DNA from: Cordia subcordata
Taxonomy: Eukaryota; Streptophyta; Magnoliopsida; Boraginales; Cordiaceae
DNA length: 64,000 bases
Assembly (NCBI GenBank): GCA_028554755.1
Contig: JAPTOF010000005.1
Location: 5,217,501 to 5,281,500, forward strand
Direction: 5' to 3'
The translations under genes and the position numbers were made by a program. Below, one piece after another: positions 11,674 to 22,139 of this stretch. Numbering within the stretch: position 1 is the stretch's first letter; every line of letters starts with the position of its first letter. The notes beneath the pieces were generated by a model, which ran no database searches, was not told the origin of the DNA, and saw only the letters and a list, made by a program, of their open reading frames with translations.

Positions 11674-13971
11674 AAATTTCAAATCTAAAAGATCGTTTAG
11701 AACAAAAAGTTACCATTAATCCTTTAATTTAACACTTCTAAGGACTTTTATTATATGGACACACACAAAGAGAAATATATTATACTTACATTATATAAAT
11801 GCATACATGTATATGTGCATTATTTATCTATCTACCTTACGTTTTGAAGGCTTTTGAATGTATCATATGCATATTTTTAAATTTATATGTTTATTTGCAT
11901 ATTAATTGTGATACATTAAAATCATATCGTTATTTGCATAGGTTACCACCATGTATGTTTATCTATTTATCTATCTATGTTAACAATATCTTCAACTCTA
12001 GGATTATAAAAGAACTTTTACTTTGCTTTTTCGATTACATATATAAAAGATTTTGAATTTACAATAAAGAATTAGAATTTAGAAGTCCAAAATTAGAATT
12101 TAATTTGAATTTTAGAAACTAAAATTTAAAATTTTTGAAAAATGACTGCCTAATAAAAAATTTGACCTGTGCAAAGCACAGATTTGAAAATAACTAGTCT
12201 ATATATTATATAAAATAATATTGTTTTCTTATTTAATTATGTCATGTGTCATGTTATCGTAGATTTTTCGTTCCTCCGAAATCACCTTTATAAACATAAA
12301 ATTATTCAATTTTAAGATCTTACTTTATGGTCAATTATAGTATAGTTATTTATACATAAAAGTATATCATATTAATTTTTAAATTCAATTGACAATTATG
12401 AAACTAAGTATATAGTAAATCAATAATTAAAAAGTTGATTACCTTCAAATATATGGTAAATTAAATACAATAAAATCACACTCTTTCTTTAATAATATTT
12501 CAACCAAAAGAATTGAAAGAAATGTTAAAAGAAAACCGTCAAATTAGAAATTTATATACCCAGTGCTGCAATATTTCAATTATTTGTTCCCTTGTTGGAA
12601 AACAAAAAGAATTGAAAGAAAAGTCGGCACTGACTCTCCCATTTGAAATTTGTACTCTATCTTTTCCATTAATGATATTTCAATCATTAACAAGAAAAAG
12701 ACATGACATCTAAAGAAAGATGTCCAAATTAATTATATGAATTTGGACATCCAAATTAATCATAAATAAATAATATAAAATTTATTGCCTCCAAATTATG
12801 ATAAATTGAATCTAAAAAAAAAATAATTTTTCATTAATGATATTTCAATTTAAAGAAGTGAAAGAAATGTTGAAAAAAAGAAATTTCAAACACAATAAAA
12901 TTAAAAGTAATGTTTTGCTTTTTTTTTTTTGGTTAATGCCACATGTATTCATGACATAATTTTTTTTCTTCCAAAAACTTTGAGTCACTCTCTTTCTATT
13001 AGTGTAAAAATATTTCCTAATTTACTTATTTAAAAATGCTTATTAAACATGAAAATCCATCTATCTATTTCATTTCAATTTTTTTCCAAAATTATTTTAT
13101 TTTTCAAAGCCAAAAAACTCCACAATGGATTATTTTTCTTCTAGTGCTTTTCTTTTTCACATAATATTATTTGTTTTTTTGTTTCCAATTACTAAAAATC
13201 TCTTATAGGAAATGTGATTATTGTTTAAAACTTGCTAAAAATTTTATTTATATTTTGTCCTTGTATTTCAATCATGATTTTCATTTCCAAGATAATTAGA
13301 TTTTGCAAAACCAAGAAATTCAATAAAATGTATTATTCGTCTTCTTATTTTTTTTTCCATACAAGATCTTTTGTTTTAAGAAAAAGGATCATTTCTTACT
13401 TTTTATTCTCTTCAATACGTACGAATGGATCCGTTTTCCTTTTTTTTTTTATGTTTCTGCTTTTTCCATTTCCAACTAAATATTCTGTTCAATTATAACG
13501 AATACAAAGCATGCTCACTTATGTCGTATATCACACAAGGACTATACTAATATTATACAAAGTAAGGTGCATGCTATATTTAAAAATGCCACGTATCCTT
13601 TTCTCATACGTTTTTCTCTATCCATAATTTATTTCCATTAATCACATGAAACTTAATCGATCAATACTTTTAAAGTCAAGTAATTTGTACTAATTAAAAT
13701 CACATTAGTGAAATGGTTTTATTTCTTAATTTAAAATAAACACTATCTTTTCAATAAAAAATTTAAGTCATAATTTAATTATTTATATGTAATTCAACAT
13801 TATATTTTTAGTCAACTAAATTAGTATTTATATATATTGTAAAATAATTCTTTTCTTTTTTTAGTTTATATATGCCACATATCATCATTACATACATTTT
13901 CTTCCCTTAGAAAAATTTAGCCTATCTTCTTCAATACATACAAAAAGGAAATACTCCCTAATCAAATTTAT

Positions 13972-13973
<2 letters not shown>

Positions 13974-14003
<30 letters not shown>

Positions 14004-14014
14004 TCTCTCTCTCT
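13974..14014. repeat. compound CT/CA/CT microsatellite
   Basis: CT units, then CA units, then CT units, in an AT-rich non-coding stretch. Confidence 0.9.
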
Positions 14015-14839
14015 CTTTCTCTTTATATGTATATATACACACACATATTCCATTTTTATTTTTTCCCAATTTTTTTTATTTTATGAAAATATAAAAATTA
14101 ACTATCAATAATAAATAAAGACATAAAAATGCTAATTTGTTTCACGTATGGCATGGGTGTTATATAGATTCTTTTTTGCTACATATCATATCTTTTTTTT
14201 TTCCACTTAGCTGATAATGTAGATATCATATGAATTCCTAGATTTTATTTAAAATTTTAATGAATATTTAAATTGTAAATAATTTATTAATTAATAGATA
14301 ATTTTTGTTCAAACTCTTCTATTCATTTTTGTTATCGAGAGAATATGGCCTCCATTCAAAATCTAGATATTGATTTTTAATTTTCCTTCATGAATAACTA
14401 TAGTGATAAATTTTGTATTTATTTACAAAAATAGAATAAATGACTTTCTGTATATATATATATATATATATATATTTATTTATTTATTATATAACATTTC
14501 AAATTATATATTATATTACTTTTTTTTAACTATAATCTTTAAAATTAATAAATACTTTCACCTTACATTTAAATTAATCCTATCCCTCTTTTTTGTTTTG
14601 TAGTCTCTATATAATTTCGAAACATGATCCAACAAAGAATAAAGTTTTAAAATATATATTTGTATTTCATCCTCATGTAGAATATAAAAATTTGTCATAA
14701 ATAATAAATATATACATTAAAAACATGCATTTCTCTAATATACGGGTTATACTCTATTTATTAATATATTTTAAAGATAATTTGAAGTTTCTATTAAGGA
14801 AAGTGGACTATCTTCTTTTAAACAGCCCAAATTGCTAAT

Positions 14840-14867
14840 CCCTAAACCCTAAACCCTAAACCCTAAA
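14840..14867. repeat. interstitial telomere-type repeat, four CCCTAAA units
   Basis: Four perfect head-to-tail units of the plant telomere repeat. Arrays this short also occur as telo-boxes in promoters and 5' UTRs of plant translation-related genes. No gene follows here, so either a relic promoter or a repair scar is possible. Confidence 0.92.
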
Positions 14868-15304
14868 ATAGCGAGTGGAGAAAGATATCTTCCTCTGATC
14901 TAAGCGCACAATGAACCATACACGTCTCATTGCGAATGGTGAAATAACATTCGCCAATTGCTTGGAAAAAGGGAATAAGATTTGACCCTTTTGTATTTTT
15001 TCTCATATAAATGTCTGAACTATAAAATCAAAAAAAGGAAGCGAAAATTGTATTTAGGTGTTTGTAAATGGAAAAATAGAAAAGAATAAAGATATATTCT
15101 TATGAAAGACAAAAGACTCTCACCCAACACCTCGCCCCATAAGGGCAAACCCGTTCCCCGTAATTTGCACCACTTAGTTTTGTAGTGCTACATCTTTAGG
15201 GCACCTTTGGTTAGGAAAAATATTTAAATTTATAAGAGTTCAGAAAATATAATTATAGATAATAAGATATATTAAGTATAAGTATAAAGGGTCATAAAAA
15301 TAAT

Positions 15305-15723
15305 TGATAATGCCAAAAATTACCTATACGAATTATACCCGCATTCGTCTAATAACATGACCTGCGAAGCAAGGAAAATAAGGCCGAGTTATCGTGGACA
15401 CTGGTGTGGTGCCGACCAAAGACCCTTCGACGTTCAAGTCAATAGAATATAGGCGTAATGCACATATAAGCATAAATTTGCTTATAATATATATAAGTCT
15501 GGTATTTATAACATGATGGGATAGTCTTTGGATATATATGAGACTCCCAATAAGTATTTGATAGGACTCTACTAATAGAGTTTGATATTTATTCATATAT
15601 TAGGATAATAATCCATAAGACTCATAAAATAAGAATTTAGTTGAGTCTATATAGGAGTCTTCTTAAGATGGGACATGTAGACAATTTGATAAAATATAAG
15701 TCAGGTTGGATATGCCCTCATCA
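15305..15723 (-). repeat. left (3') LTR of the Tat-like element
   Basis: 419 bp bounded by TGAT...ATCA. It is adjoined on the right by a polypurine-tract-like stretch (minus strand AAAAGGGCTAT). It matches the right LTR in long blocks, for example the TAAGCATAAATTTGCTTATA block near 15470 and near 21482. Confidence 0.75.
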
Positions 15724-15892
15724 ATAGCCCTTTTAGTTCTAGTCAGACCATGCAACGGGTCGAGTAGAATTGACTATTGAGTTAAAGTTCCGAGCCGACT
15801 AGAGCTTGAGTCTTTGGCCTATGTTCATGTGACCTTGGGTTGTCATTTAGATGCGAGCTGGAGCTCGTTTTTAGGGGCGAGCTGGGGCTCGT

Positions 15893-16170
15893 CTTTTATA
15901 TGAGATGAGTAGGAGCCAGAACTCGCTCTTTAATTTCAACAAGTAGGAGCCAAAACTTGATTATTAAATGTGATAAGTAGAAGTCCAAGCTCAACTGTTA
16001 GATGCAACAAGTGAGAGCTGAAAGTCAATTGTTAGATGCAATAAGTAGGAGATAGAACTCAACTGTTAGATGCAATAAGTAGGAGCTAAAGTTCAACTGT
16101 TAGATGCGATAAATAGGAGTTGGAGTTTAACTATTAGATGTGATAAATAGGAGCTGTAGCTCAACTGTCA
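15893..16170. repeat. 34-bp minisatellite
   Basis: About eight diverged head-to-tail units. The last four are exactly 34 bp each and share GTTAGATGCAATAAGTAGGA followed by a variable AGCT-rich half. It lies between the captured genes and the left LTR, in the position of a retrotransposon 3' untranslated region. Elements of the Tat lineage are known to carry variable tandem repeats there. Confidence 0.8.
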
Positions 16171-16199
16171 AGTGCGAGCTAGAACGTGTTTTTAGGCAC

Positions 16200-16440
16200 G
16201 AGTCGGAGCCTGTCTTTTGCAGAGTCTTAGCTCAATTAGGCCATAGCCTTTAAATCATCGAGCTGTAGCTCTACAAGGCCGTAAGCTTTGTATCATTTGA
16301 GCCATAGCTCGGTTAGGCCGTAGCCTAATAAAAGATATTGAGCCATAGCCCGGCAAAGCCATGGCCTTTAAATCATCTAAGCTGTAGCTCGGTTGGGCCG
16401 TAGCCAGATAGCCTCCAGAGCCTTAGCTCATGCATTGGGG
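16200..16440. repeat. about 40-bp minisatellite (GAGCCATAGCTCGG type)
   Basis: Five or so diverged units of about 39-43 bp share GAGC(C/T)(A/G)TAGCTC, then AGGCCGTAGCC, then an AT-rich spacer ending ATCAT. It abuts the 34-bp array and shares its AGCT-rich core, so the two probably have a common origin. Confidence 0.72.
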
Positions 16441-17234
16441 TCAAGGTCTGCAGCTAAGCCCCTTGCTTAATCATTTGAGGTCAACGTGACTCGGCCAAAT
16501 GATAGTCCTTTTTAGATTTAACCTATAACATACTTGATAGAAATTGTTAGAATTTTATGAGTTCGAGGTTTACCTAAAGCGAACAAAATTTGCCTTGCTA
16601 TCTTTTGAGATGTTCAGCATGTTATGCTTCCCTGCCTCATATTGTCATTGAAGTTTTAATCGAGGGCCACCACCACTTACCTCAAGGGTCGAAGAGTGCT
16701 GCGGCGAGCTCAAATTAGCGATCGGAGATGGGTCCAACATCTATCGTCTCTCGCTGTCATGTCGCCACTAGCCCCCTGTCGCAACCTTGTAAACACATAA
16801 TCAGCAGCACCGCGAATGACATTCTTCAGTGACAATTTGGTTCTCATTGCAGTTCTGAATTTTGCCAGCAAGTAGTAGTTGGATTGTGGATTTGTAGTTA
16901 TTGACCCCTGCAACTTGATCACGTGCTCATGGATACAATGTATTAAAGCAATTTTGGTGTAATAAGTAGGAAACAGAAATCAATCTCCTATGCGTGTAAA
17001 TGAAAGGCCTCTAAGTGGTAAACCACTTTAGAGAAAATTATTAGAGCTTCGATATCTCTTCCGTGTGCATATGTAAATGCCAGCTCTATACAAGCAGGGA
17101 ATTAGGATGACAAACAAGCTGCTGGGTCAATTTTCGAGTTCTCCAAAATGCCAAGGCCCTTGGTTGAAGCGTCAAGAGAACTGGATTGTTCAGGAGCGTT
17201 TGACGAGGCCAAACGAGGCCTGGTTTCATGTTAA
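16441..17234. other. unassigned interior of the Tat-like element
   Basis: A minus-strand open frame at 16710-16922 (70 codons) has no domain I recognise. The sequence is more GC-rich than the flanking Helitron-like DNA and contains several short open frames, so it may be further captured exon DNA. I could not identify it. Confidence 0.35.
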
Positions 17235-18170
17235 GAAATCTGTAAGCGACAAACGAGGCCGCTAGACAGGACATAGTTATTGCGCTCCCACCACTTTGGC
17301 CGGTACCTGAAAGTAACAAAGCCAGAAAGAAATCCTTCCAATATCCTACTGGTGTAGTTGACAGAACTAGCTGGAGGCATTATTGCTGTAGAACCCAACA
17401 AGACTGGCAGGTGGATGAGGCCTATCCATTTCTGCTTTGGGAACGCCTTTTTTGCCGGCAAAACCAACAGCGGCAATGGCTCCCCAAGAAAGAACCAGTT
17501 GACTTTGGTGTAGATGCCAAGGTCCCAAAGATCGTGCGAGGCGCAACAAGGCCCCCGATAATAGGAGCATCGTAAAACACATGATCATGTGGACATTTCC
17601 ACGGGCTGTTCGGTGGCGGCAAGGAGGTGTCGTAAAGGTTAGAGATTGTTTCCACGAGCCACCATGCTGTTACCGTGTATACAATTAACGATATAAGTCT
17701 GCCCAACATCTGAGCTATGAACGTTGCTCTCGGCAGAGTCTTCATATAATGACCAAACTGGAAGTCTTGAACAAATGTAAGGGCTTGGGTCAAGCTTATA
17801 TATCCGTACACTTTGAAACACGTGTTACCCACAGGTCGACCGGGATATGCCAACAGCCAACCCAATAAAATACTGTGTGATAATGTTTAAACCTGGGGTC
17901 TGGTTTGTGGTGGTTGTAATGATACCAATTGGAAGAGTGAAAAAAAGTGAATGGGCACAAGACAGCAAGACTCCCCACCAAGGCAACTGCAGCTTGTATT
18001 CATAATGCTGGCACGCGAAGATGATTGCAGCAATATTCACGACAAGGATGACGATAAACCACCACAATGGGACCTGTCTGTAGGCCTTCATAAGTCTCTT
18101 TATGCGTGGCATTGCTATTTGTTTGGTGCTTATTTCTCGCAGATAGATGGTACCAAGAGACCCATTTTGC
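17235..18170 (-). pseudogene. oligopeptide transporter (OPT) fragment, frameshifted
   Basis: The minus strand encodes the C-terminal half of a plant OPT-family transporter, a proton-coupled membrane carrier of small peptides and metal chelates. It begins near a QVPLWWF block (18095). A membrane segment follows, then [32 protein letters not shown] (near 17905) and [24 protein letters not shown] and LPVLLGSTAIMPP come next. The fragment ends near KWWERNNYVLS at 17250. At least two frameshifts, near 17865 and near 17500, split it over three frames, so it is not functional. I see no intron in it. The N-terminal half is absent. In its place, in the same orientation, lies a fragment of an unrelated gene, joined near 18180. 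This looks like a transduplicated gene fragment. Confidence 0.83.
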
Positions 18171-18176
18171 ATCGCC

Positions 18177-18485
18177 TCAAACAAAGGGCCAGATCTTGAA
18201 AATAGACATAAAGCAAAAGACCTTAATTATAGATGGCTTCGTGGCAGGCGCCCTCCTTGGTGGAGATGCTTCCTTACACAAATGTTGAGCTATCTCCTTC
18301 AGCAGAATCAGCTGTGCTTTATTAGTACGCATAGATATAATTGTCTGCTTCTTTGATTCTCTATCTTCCTCAAGCGCATTAAGTCTCATAAATAGTTTCT
18401 GGATCTCTGGATCTACTGCATCTGTGTGAGTGACCCCCTTAATTGGAGTTGTGATATAGTCATCACCTACTCCAACAAAGGAAAG
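18177..18485 (-). pseudogene. myosin-binding-protein-like (GTD-binding family) 3' exon fragment
   Basis: The minus strand reads DDYITTPIKGVTHTDAVDPE, then a coiled-coil type stretch with MRLNALEEDRESKKQ, and then KAQLILLKEIAQHLCKE and FMSIFKIW. From memory these are C-terminal blocks of plant GTD-binding (DUF593) proteins of the MyoB7 type, which link myosin XI motors to vesicles. That call is moderate. The family normally continues into a hydrophobic and basic tail. Here that tail is cut off after FMSIFKIW and the sequence runs straight into the OPT fragment. No start codon or other exons of the source gene are present. It would be translated before the OPT fragment if the region were ever transcribed from the right. 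Confidence 0.55.
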
Positions 18486-18554
18486 TTTTTATAAATAACA
18501 CCATTTGTAATATTATTAACAAAAATAGTCTTGTTTTGGAATCCATTTTAAAAG

Positions 18555-18905
18555 TAGCACTTTCGGTTATTGAAAGGCCGAGATAGGCAATTCAACTACC
18601 GTTAAACTTGCTTTTTACACGCTGACAGGCCACATAGTGATTTCGGTTATTTAATAGCCAATTTCGGCCTTTGAATAGCAGAAAATGAATTTCGGCTATT
18701 CAACAGCCAAAAGTTGTTGGAGAATATATTCATCTGTCAACCTGGCAGATTTCTGGTTTTTAGTGGCCAATTTCGGCTATTGAAATGCCGAAAGTTTGTC
18801 CCGTCATTCCCACTTCACATCAACGAATATATGGCTGACAGGGTGGCAGCCATATTCGTTTCTTGAATAGCCGAAATCCCAATTTCGGCAAATTTTGACT
18901 ATTCA
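18555..18905. repeat. cluster of palindromic TTTCGGCTATT repeats
   Basis: At least seven half or whole palindromes of the form TTTCGGYTATT-N-AATAGCCGAAA lie in 350 bp. Among the clearest are those near 18560, 18640, 18689, 18770 and 18874. They end about 200 bp before the MULE transposase start and about 70 bp after the captured fragment. Spacing is irregular. They may be sub-terminal transposase-binding repeats or promoter elements of the MULE; that role is inference. Confidence 0.8.
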
Positions 18906-19109
18906 ACTAACGAACTCAGCCTTACAACTAGCTATATAAACCCTCTGCTCCTTCCCGTTGCTTCCAAACATCTGGCTTTTGGCTATTGCTAGTAAAAAAA
19001 AACTTGCAATTGTTTTGTTAATAGTCATTTCAGCTCAGTCAAAATGTTTGAAACTCCTAAATTGTACTTGTAGACCATCCAATATTTCATACCAATTCTG
19101 AAAAATAAT

Positions 19110-20850
19110 ATGAATCCAAACGCAATAACTGTTATTTTACATTATGGAGGCCAAAAAATAAATGGCCCTTTCGGCGTACAGTACAAGACTACAAAGCCAA
19201 GGCGCAAAGTGAAAATAACAGAAGAAACGTCGTACAATGAGTTCGTTTATAGTGTTTATGAGAAGCTTAATTTGCATTACGGCGTGGACAGAGTTCTGTT
19301 GCATCACCATTTTCAATCGGCACTCATCAACTCCCAATATTCATATTTTAGCGTTAGTGCAGTCAGTTCTGATAAAGAGTTGTGGGACATGTGCGAGATT
19401 GCTTGTCTTCCCAATTACATGTGTACGGTAGATGTTCATGTGGACGTAGACACGGATGACGTGTACATTCCCCAGACAGTCAGTGGTACTCCTTCTCACA
19501 ATGGTGTCCCCGATTTGAATAGAAATTTTATTGGTTATCGAGATGAAGGCGTCGACAAGCAACGACCGTGCCAAAGTCTTCTAATTTAAACGTGTCTCCT
19601 CAGGACATGTTTATTGTTGTAGGGACATCACATGCCGAAGGCCCGTATGCAATGTTCGACTCGAATATGGACACATTTCAATCTGAGTCGGAAGAAAAGG
19701 ATGAGGATGTGGAGTTGAACCAACAAAATGCATGGTACGATGATGATGAATATGATGAATATGCAAACGCTAACATAGAGGGTGGTTCGAGCAGCAGTGG
19801 AGTACCTATGGTCGAGGAGTTGGATTATGTTGAGTTAAAAACCGCTACGCAGGAGTACTACATGGATAGCATGGATGTGCCAACAACCAAGCCCGTTTAG
19901 GACCCAGATAAGAAAGAGCTTGCATTGGGCATGGTTTTTCCTACCAAAAAAGATGTGCAGAGGGCCGTACAGATGTATGAAGTCAGTGTACAACAAGAAT
20001 ACGTGGTCGACCGGTCGACACCAAGCTTGTATGTTGTTTCTTGCAAGAGTACCAACCATGATAATCCATGTATGTGGTACTTGCGTGCCATAAAAAAATC
20101 CACGTACTGACAACTCAAGATTACAAAGGACTGCGGGGTACACAATTGCTTAGCTCCTAACAGAAGGTATGGGCACAGAAATGTTATCGCTGATCTGGTC
20201 AGATTTATGGTAAAATAATTTGTAAAACATAAACCCGATTTCGAGGTAGGTTTTGTTTGAGCTCACGTTAAGAAAGCAGTTCAAGTGGATATATCTTATG
20301 GGAATGCATGGCACACGGGTGAAATAAGGCAATCGAACTTGTATATGGCGATTAGTACACCTCCTATCAGTCTCTTCCATGGTTCTTTAGAGTTTTGAAG
20401 AGAAAGAACCTGGGGATGATGATAACTTACAAGTTTTTTCTGGGTTCGATGACAGAGGACAAAATTTTTGACTATGTTTCCTGGGCTTTTGCACCGTGCA
20501 TCACAGCGTGGAAGCATTATCGACCTGTGATGACGCTCGACGGCACCCACCTACAGGGTCCATACAAGGGTCATCTTCTTACAGCATTAACGACATATGC
20601 GATAGAAAACGTTTTGCCGTTGGCATTTGCTATCGTTGATGCTGAGACAACAGATAGTTGGCCATGGTTCCTACGTCTCGTGCAGCAACATTTTCTTCAT
20701 GATATGGAAGAGGTTTGTATAATATCTTATCGTCACCCAGGGATACTTGCCGCTATGGAAAAACACGAGCATCTATCTTATATGTTTGAGATATCTAACT
20801 ACGGCTCTTTCGACCTGGAAAAACATGAGCCCAAATTCCTTGGATAAACG
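19110..20850 (+). pseudogene. MULE (Mutator-like) transposase, broken and 3'-truncated
   Basis: Reading frames on the + strand give a MuDR-type transposase in order. First is an N-terminal plant MULE domain (19110-19589, starting MNPNAITVILHYGG). An acidic linker follows (19568-19900). Next is the DNA-binding MuDR domain (about 19905-20290, with FPTKKDVQRAVQMYEV and CKSTNHDNPCMWYLRA). Last is the catalytic MULE domain (20395-20847), with the first aspartate in VMTLDGTHLQGPYKG and a second in AIVDAETTDSWPWFL. At least five stops or frameshifts interrupt it. The frame ends near 20847, before the zinc-finger C terminus and the third catalytic residue. A TA microsatellite follows. I could not find Mutator terminal inverted repeats with a 9-bp duplication. 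Confidence 0.85.
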
Positions 20851-20954
20851 TAGTGTTACAACATTGTTCAGTTTATTGAGCACAGTACCTTATGCATTGT
20901 CTTTGGTGGTTCTTTAAATCTCATAATTATATTATTCAAATCTAGTAAACATGG

Positions 20955-20998
<44 letters not shown>
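20955..20998. repeat. TA microsatellite after the MULE
   Basis: About 22 TA units lie just downstream of the point where transposase homology stops. Confidence 0.92.
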
Positions 20999-21001
<3 letters not shown>

Positions 21002-21296
21002 GAGCAGAGACTATGCAAATGCAATTCACAAGAGTCATGGTTAATTTTGATGTAAGTTTGCCCACTTATTCAGTTGAACCATTTTTATAGTCGATTGAAT
21101 GGTGCCAAACTATGTCAAAAGCTTTCACAGTGAAAATCTTGAGTCAAGCATGTTATCGTTAGCATAAAATTAGTTGCGACAAATAAATGTAAAACTCTTA
21201 ACACATGTACTTTTATGTGATCTAGATTTTCGACGTGAGTTGTTTATCCATGACACTTTGTAGCTACCATAATAGATCTCAATGGGAATGATGATC

Positions 21297-21315
21297 GTTC
21301 CCACAAACGGCACCA
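21297..21315 (-). promoter_or_regulatory. primer-binding-type site of the Tat-like element
   Basis: On the minus strand it reads TGGTGCCGTTTGTGGGAAC, two bases inside the right LTR. This is close to the TGGCGCCGTCTGTGGGAAC wording I associate with Tat-lineage Gypsy elements. It fixes the orientation as minus. Confidence 0.7.
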
Positions 21316-21317
21316 AC

Positions 21318-22067
21318 TAAAAATGCCAAAAACTATCAATAGAAATTATGCCTGCATTCACCTCATAACATGACCTACAAAGCAAGGAAAACAAGGCTAG
21401 GTTATCTTGGCACACCAGTGTAGTGCCAACCAAAAACCCTTCGACACCCAAGTCAATAGAGTATAAGCATAATTCAGACATAAGCATAAATTTGCTTATA
21501 ATATGTACATAAATGAACTCAGTAATATTGAGTTACCTTAAGCCTATACCCCTTGCAGTATTTATGGGATGGTCTTTCAATATGTATAGTACTCCCTATA
21601 GGTATTTGATAGGGCTCTAATAATAGAGTTTGATACTTATTGATATATCAGGATAATAATCCTTAAAACCCGTAAAATAAGGAAGACTTTTGGGATATCG
21701 AACGGCTTATCGAACTACATCCGTGGAGGCATCGGTGAATATAGTTGCCATCTATCTTGATGGTTTAGCCAAGTTCTGGTGGCAGACCAAAAGACATAAA
21801 AAAATGCAAAGCGTGAAATGCAATTAGATCAATTTTAGGGACGAGTTTCAAGCAAGATCAAGGGTTCCTGCCAGGTTGTGGTCTACCATGTTGATGAGCC
21901 TAAAGCAAACAGGACCACGAGTATATGAAGGCCATCTTTCGTTCTCCCTGGACATTTTGGTATGATAGAAGAGGACCGGCCTAGTTAAGTCTATACAGGA
22001 GTCTTCTTTTGATGGGACATGTACACAATTTGATAAAATATAAGTTGGGTGAGACATGCCCTTATCA
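21318..22067 (-). repeat. right (5') LTR of the Tat-like element, with a 0.3-kb insert
   Basis: It matches the left LTR on both sides (21327-21686 and 21984-22067), but about 300 bp of foreign DNA sits between. Its terminal TGAT is mutated to TAAA. The other end keeps CTTATCA. Confidence 0.72.
21687..21983. pseudogene. gag-like fragment inserted in the right LTR
   Basis: This stretch is absent from the left LTR. On the + strand, with stops, it reads like the retrotransposon gag core, with a block resembling AKFWWQTKRHKKMQS (near 21765) and an FRDEFQA block. No terminal repeats or target duplication are visible at its ends. Confidence 0.5.
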
Positions 22068-22139
22068 ATAATTAATTACAAAACATAAAAAAAGATCTGA
22101 AAAAAAATAAACGATTATTAAAATCAAGTCAATTATTCG

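Larger units (their letters stand above)
9433..12197 (+). mobile_element. non-autonomous Helitron-like element 1
   Basis: The right end shows the Helitron 3' signature. A short hairpin (CTGTGCAAAGCACAG, 12167-12181) is followed 12 bases later by the terminal CTAG (12194-12197) and then T. The left end is placed at a TC followed by an AT-rich TCTATCTATTATATAATCT tract; a second candidate start lies at 9449. No Rep/helicase is encoded. The body is AT-rich and holds a MITE (10229) and a CACTA mini-element (11398). The 3' end is well supported, the 5' end is not. Confidence 0.55.
15305..22067 (-). mobile_element. Tat-like LTR element without retroviral genes
   Basis: Two related repeats (15305-15723 and 21318-22067) bound the unit, which is flanked by the 5-bp target duplication ATAAT (15300-15304 and 22068-22072). 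A primer-binding-type site lies inside the right repeat (21297-21315), so the element points to the minus strand. The left repeat starts TGATAATGCC and ends CCCTCATCA. Between them I find no intact gag, protease, reverse transcriptase or integrase. Instead there are two minisatellites, a captured gene chimera (17235-18485), a palindrome cluster and a broken MULE transposase (19110-20850). It is either a non-autonomous element or one whose genes were replaced by later insertions. Confidence 0.72.

Noticed and set aside
16710..16922. Possible small gene, 70 codons, minus strand
   Set aside because: It has no domain, sits within a transposon interior and has no support from context; left as unassigned.
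20850..21296. Right terminal inverted repeat of the MULE
   Set aside because: I compared this stretch with 16440-17240 and 18485-18560 by eye and found no inverted match or 9-bp duplication.
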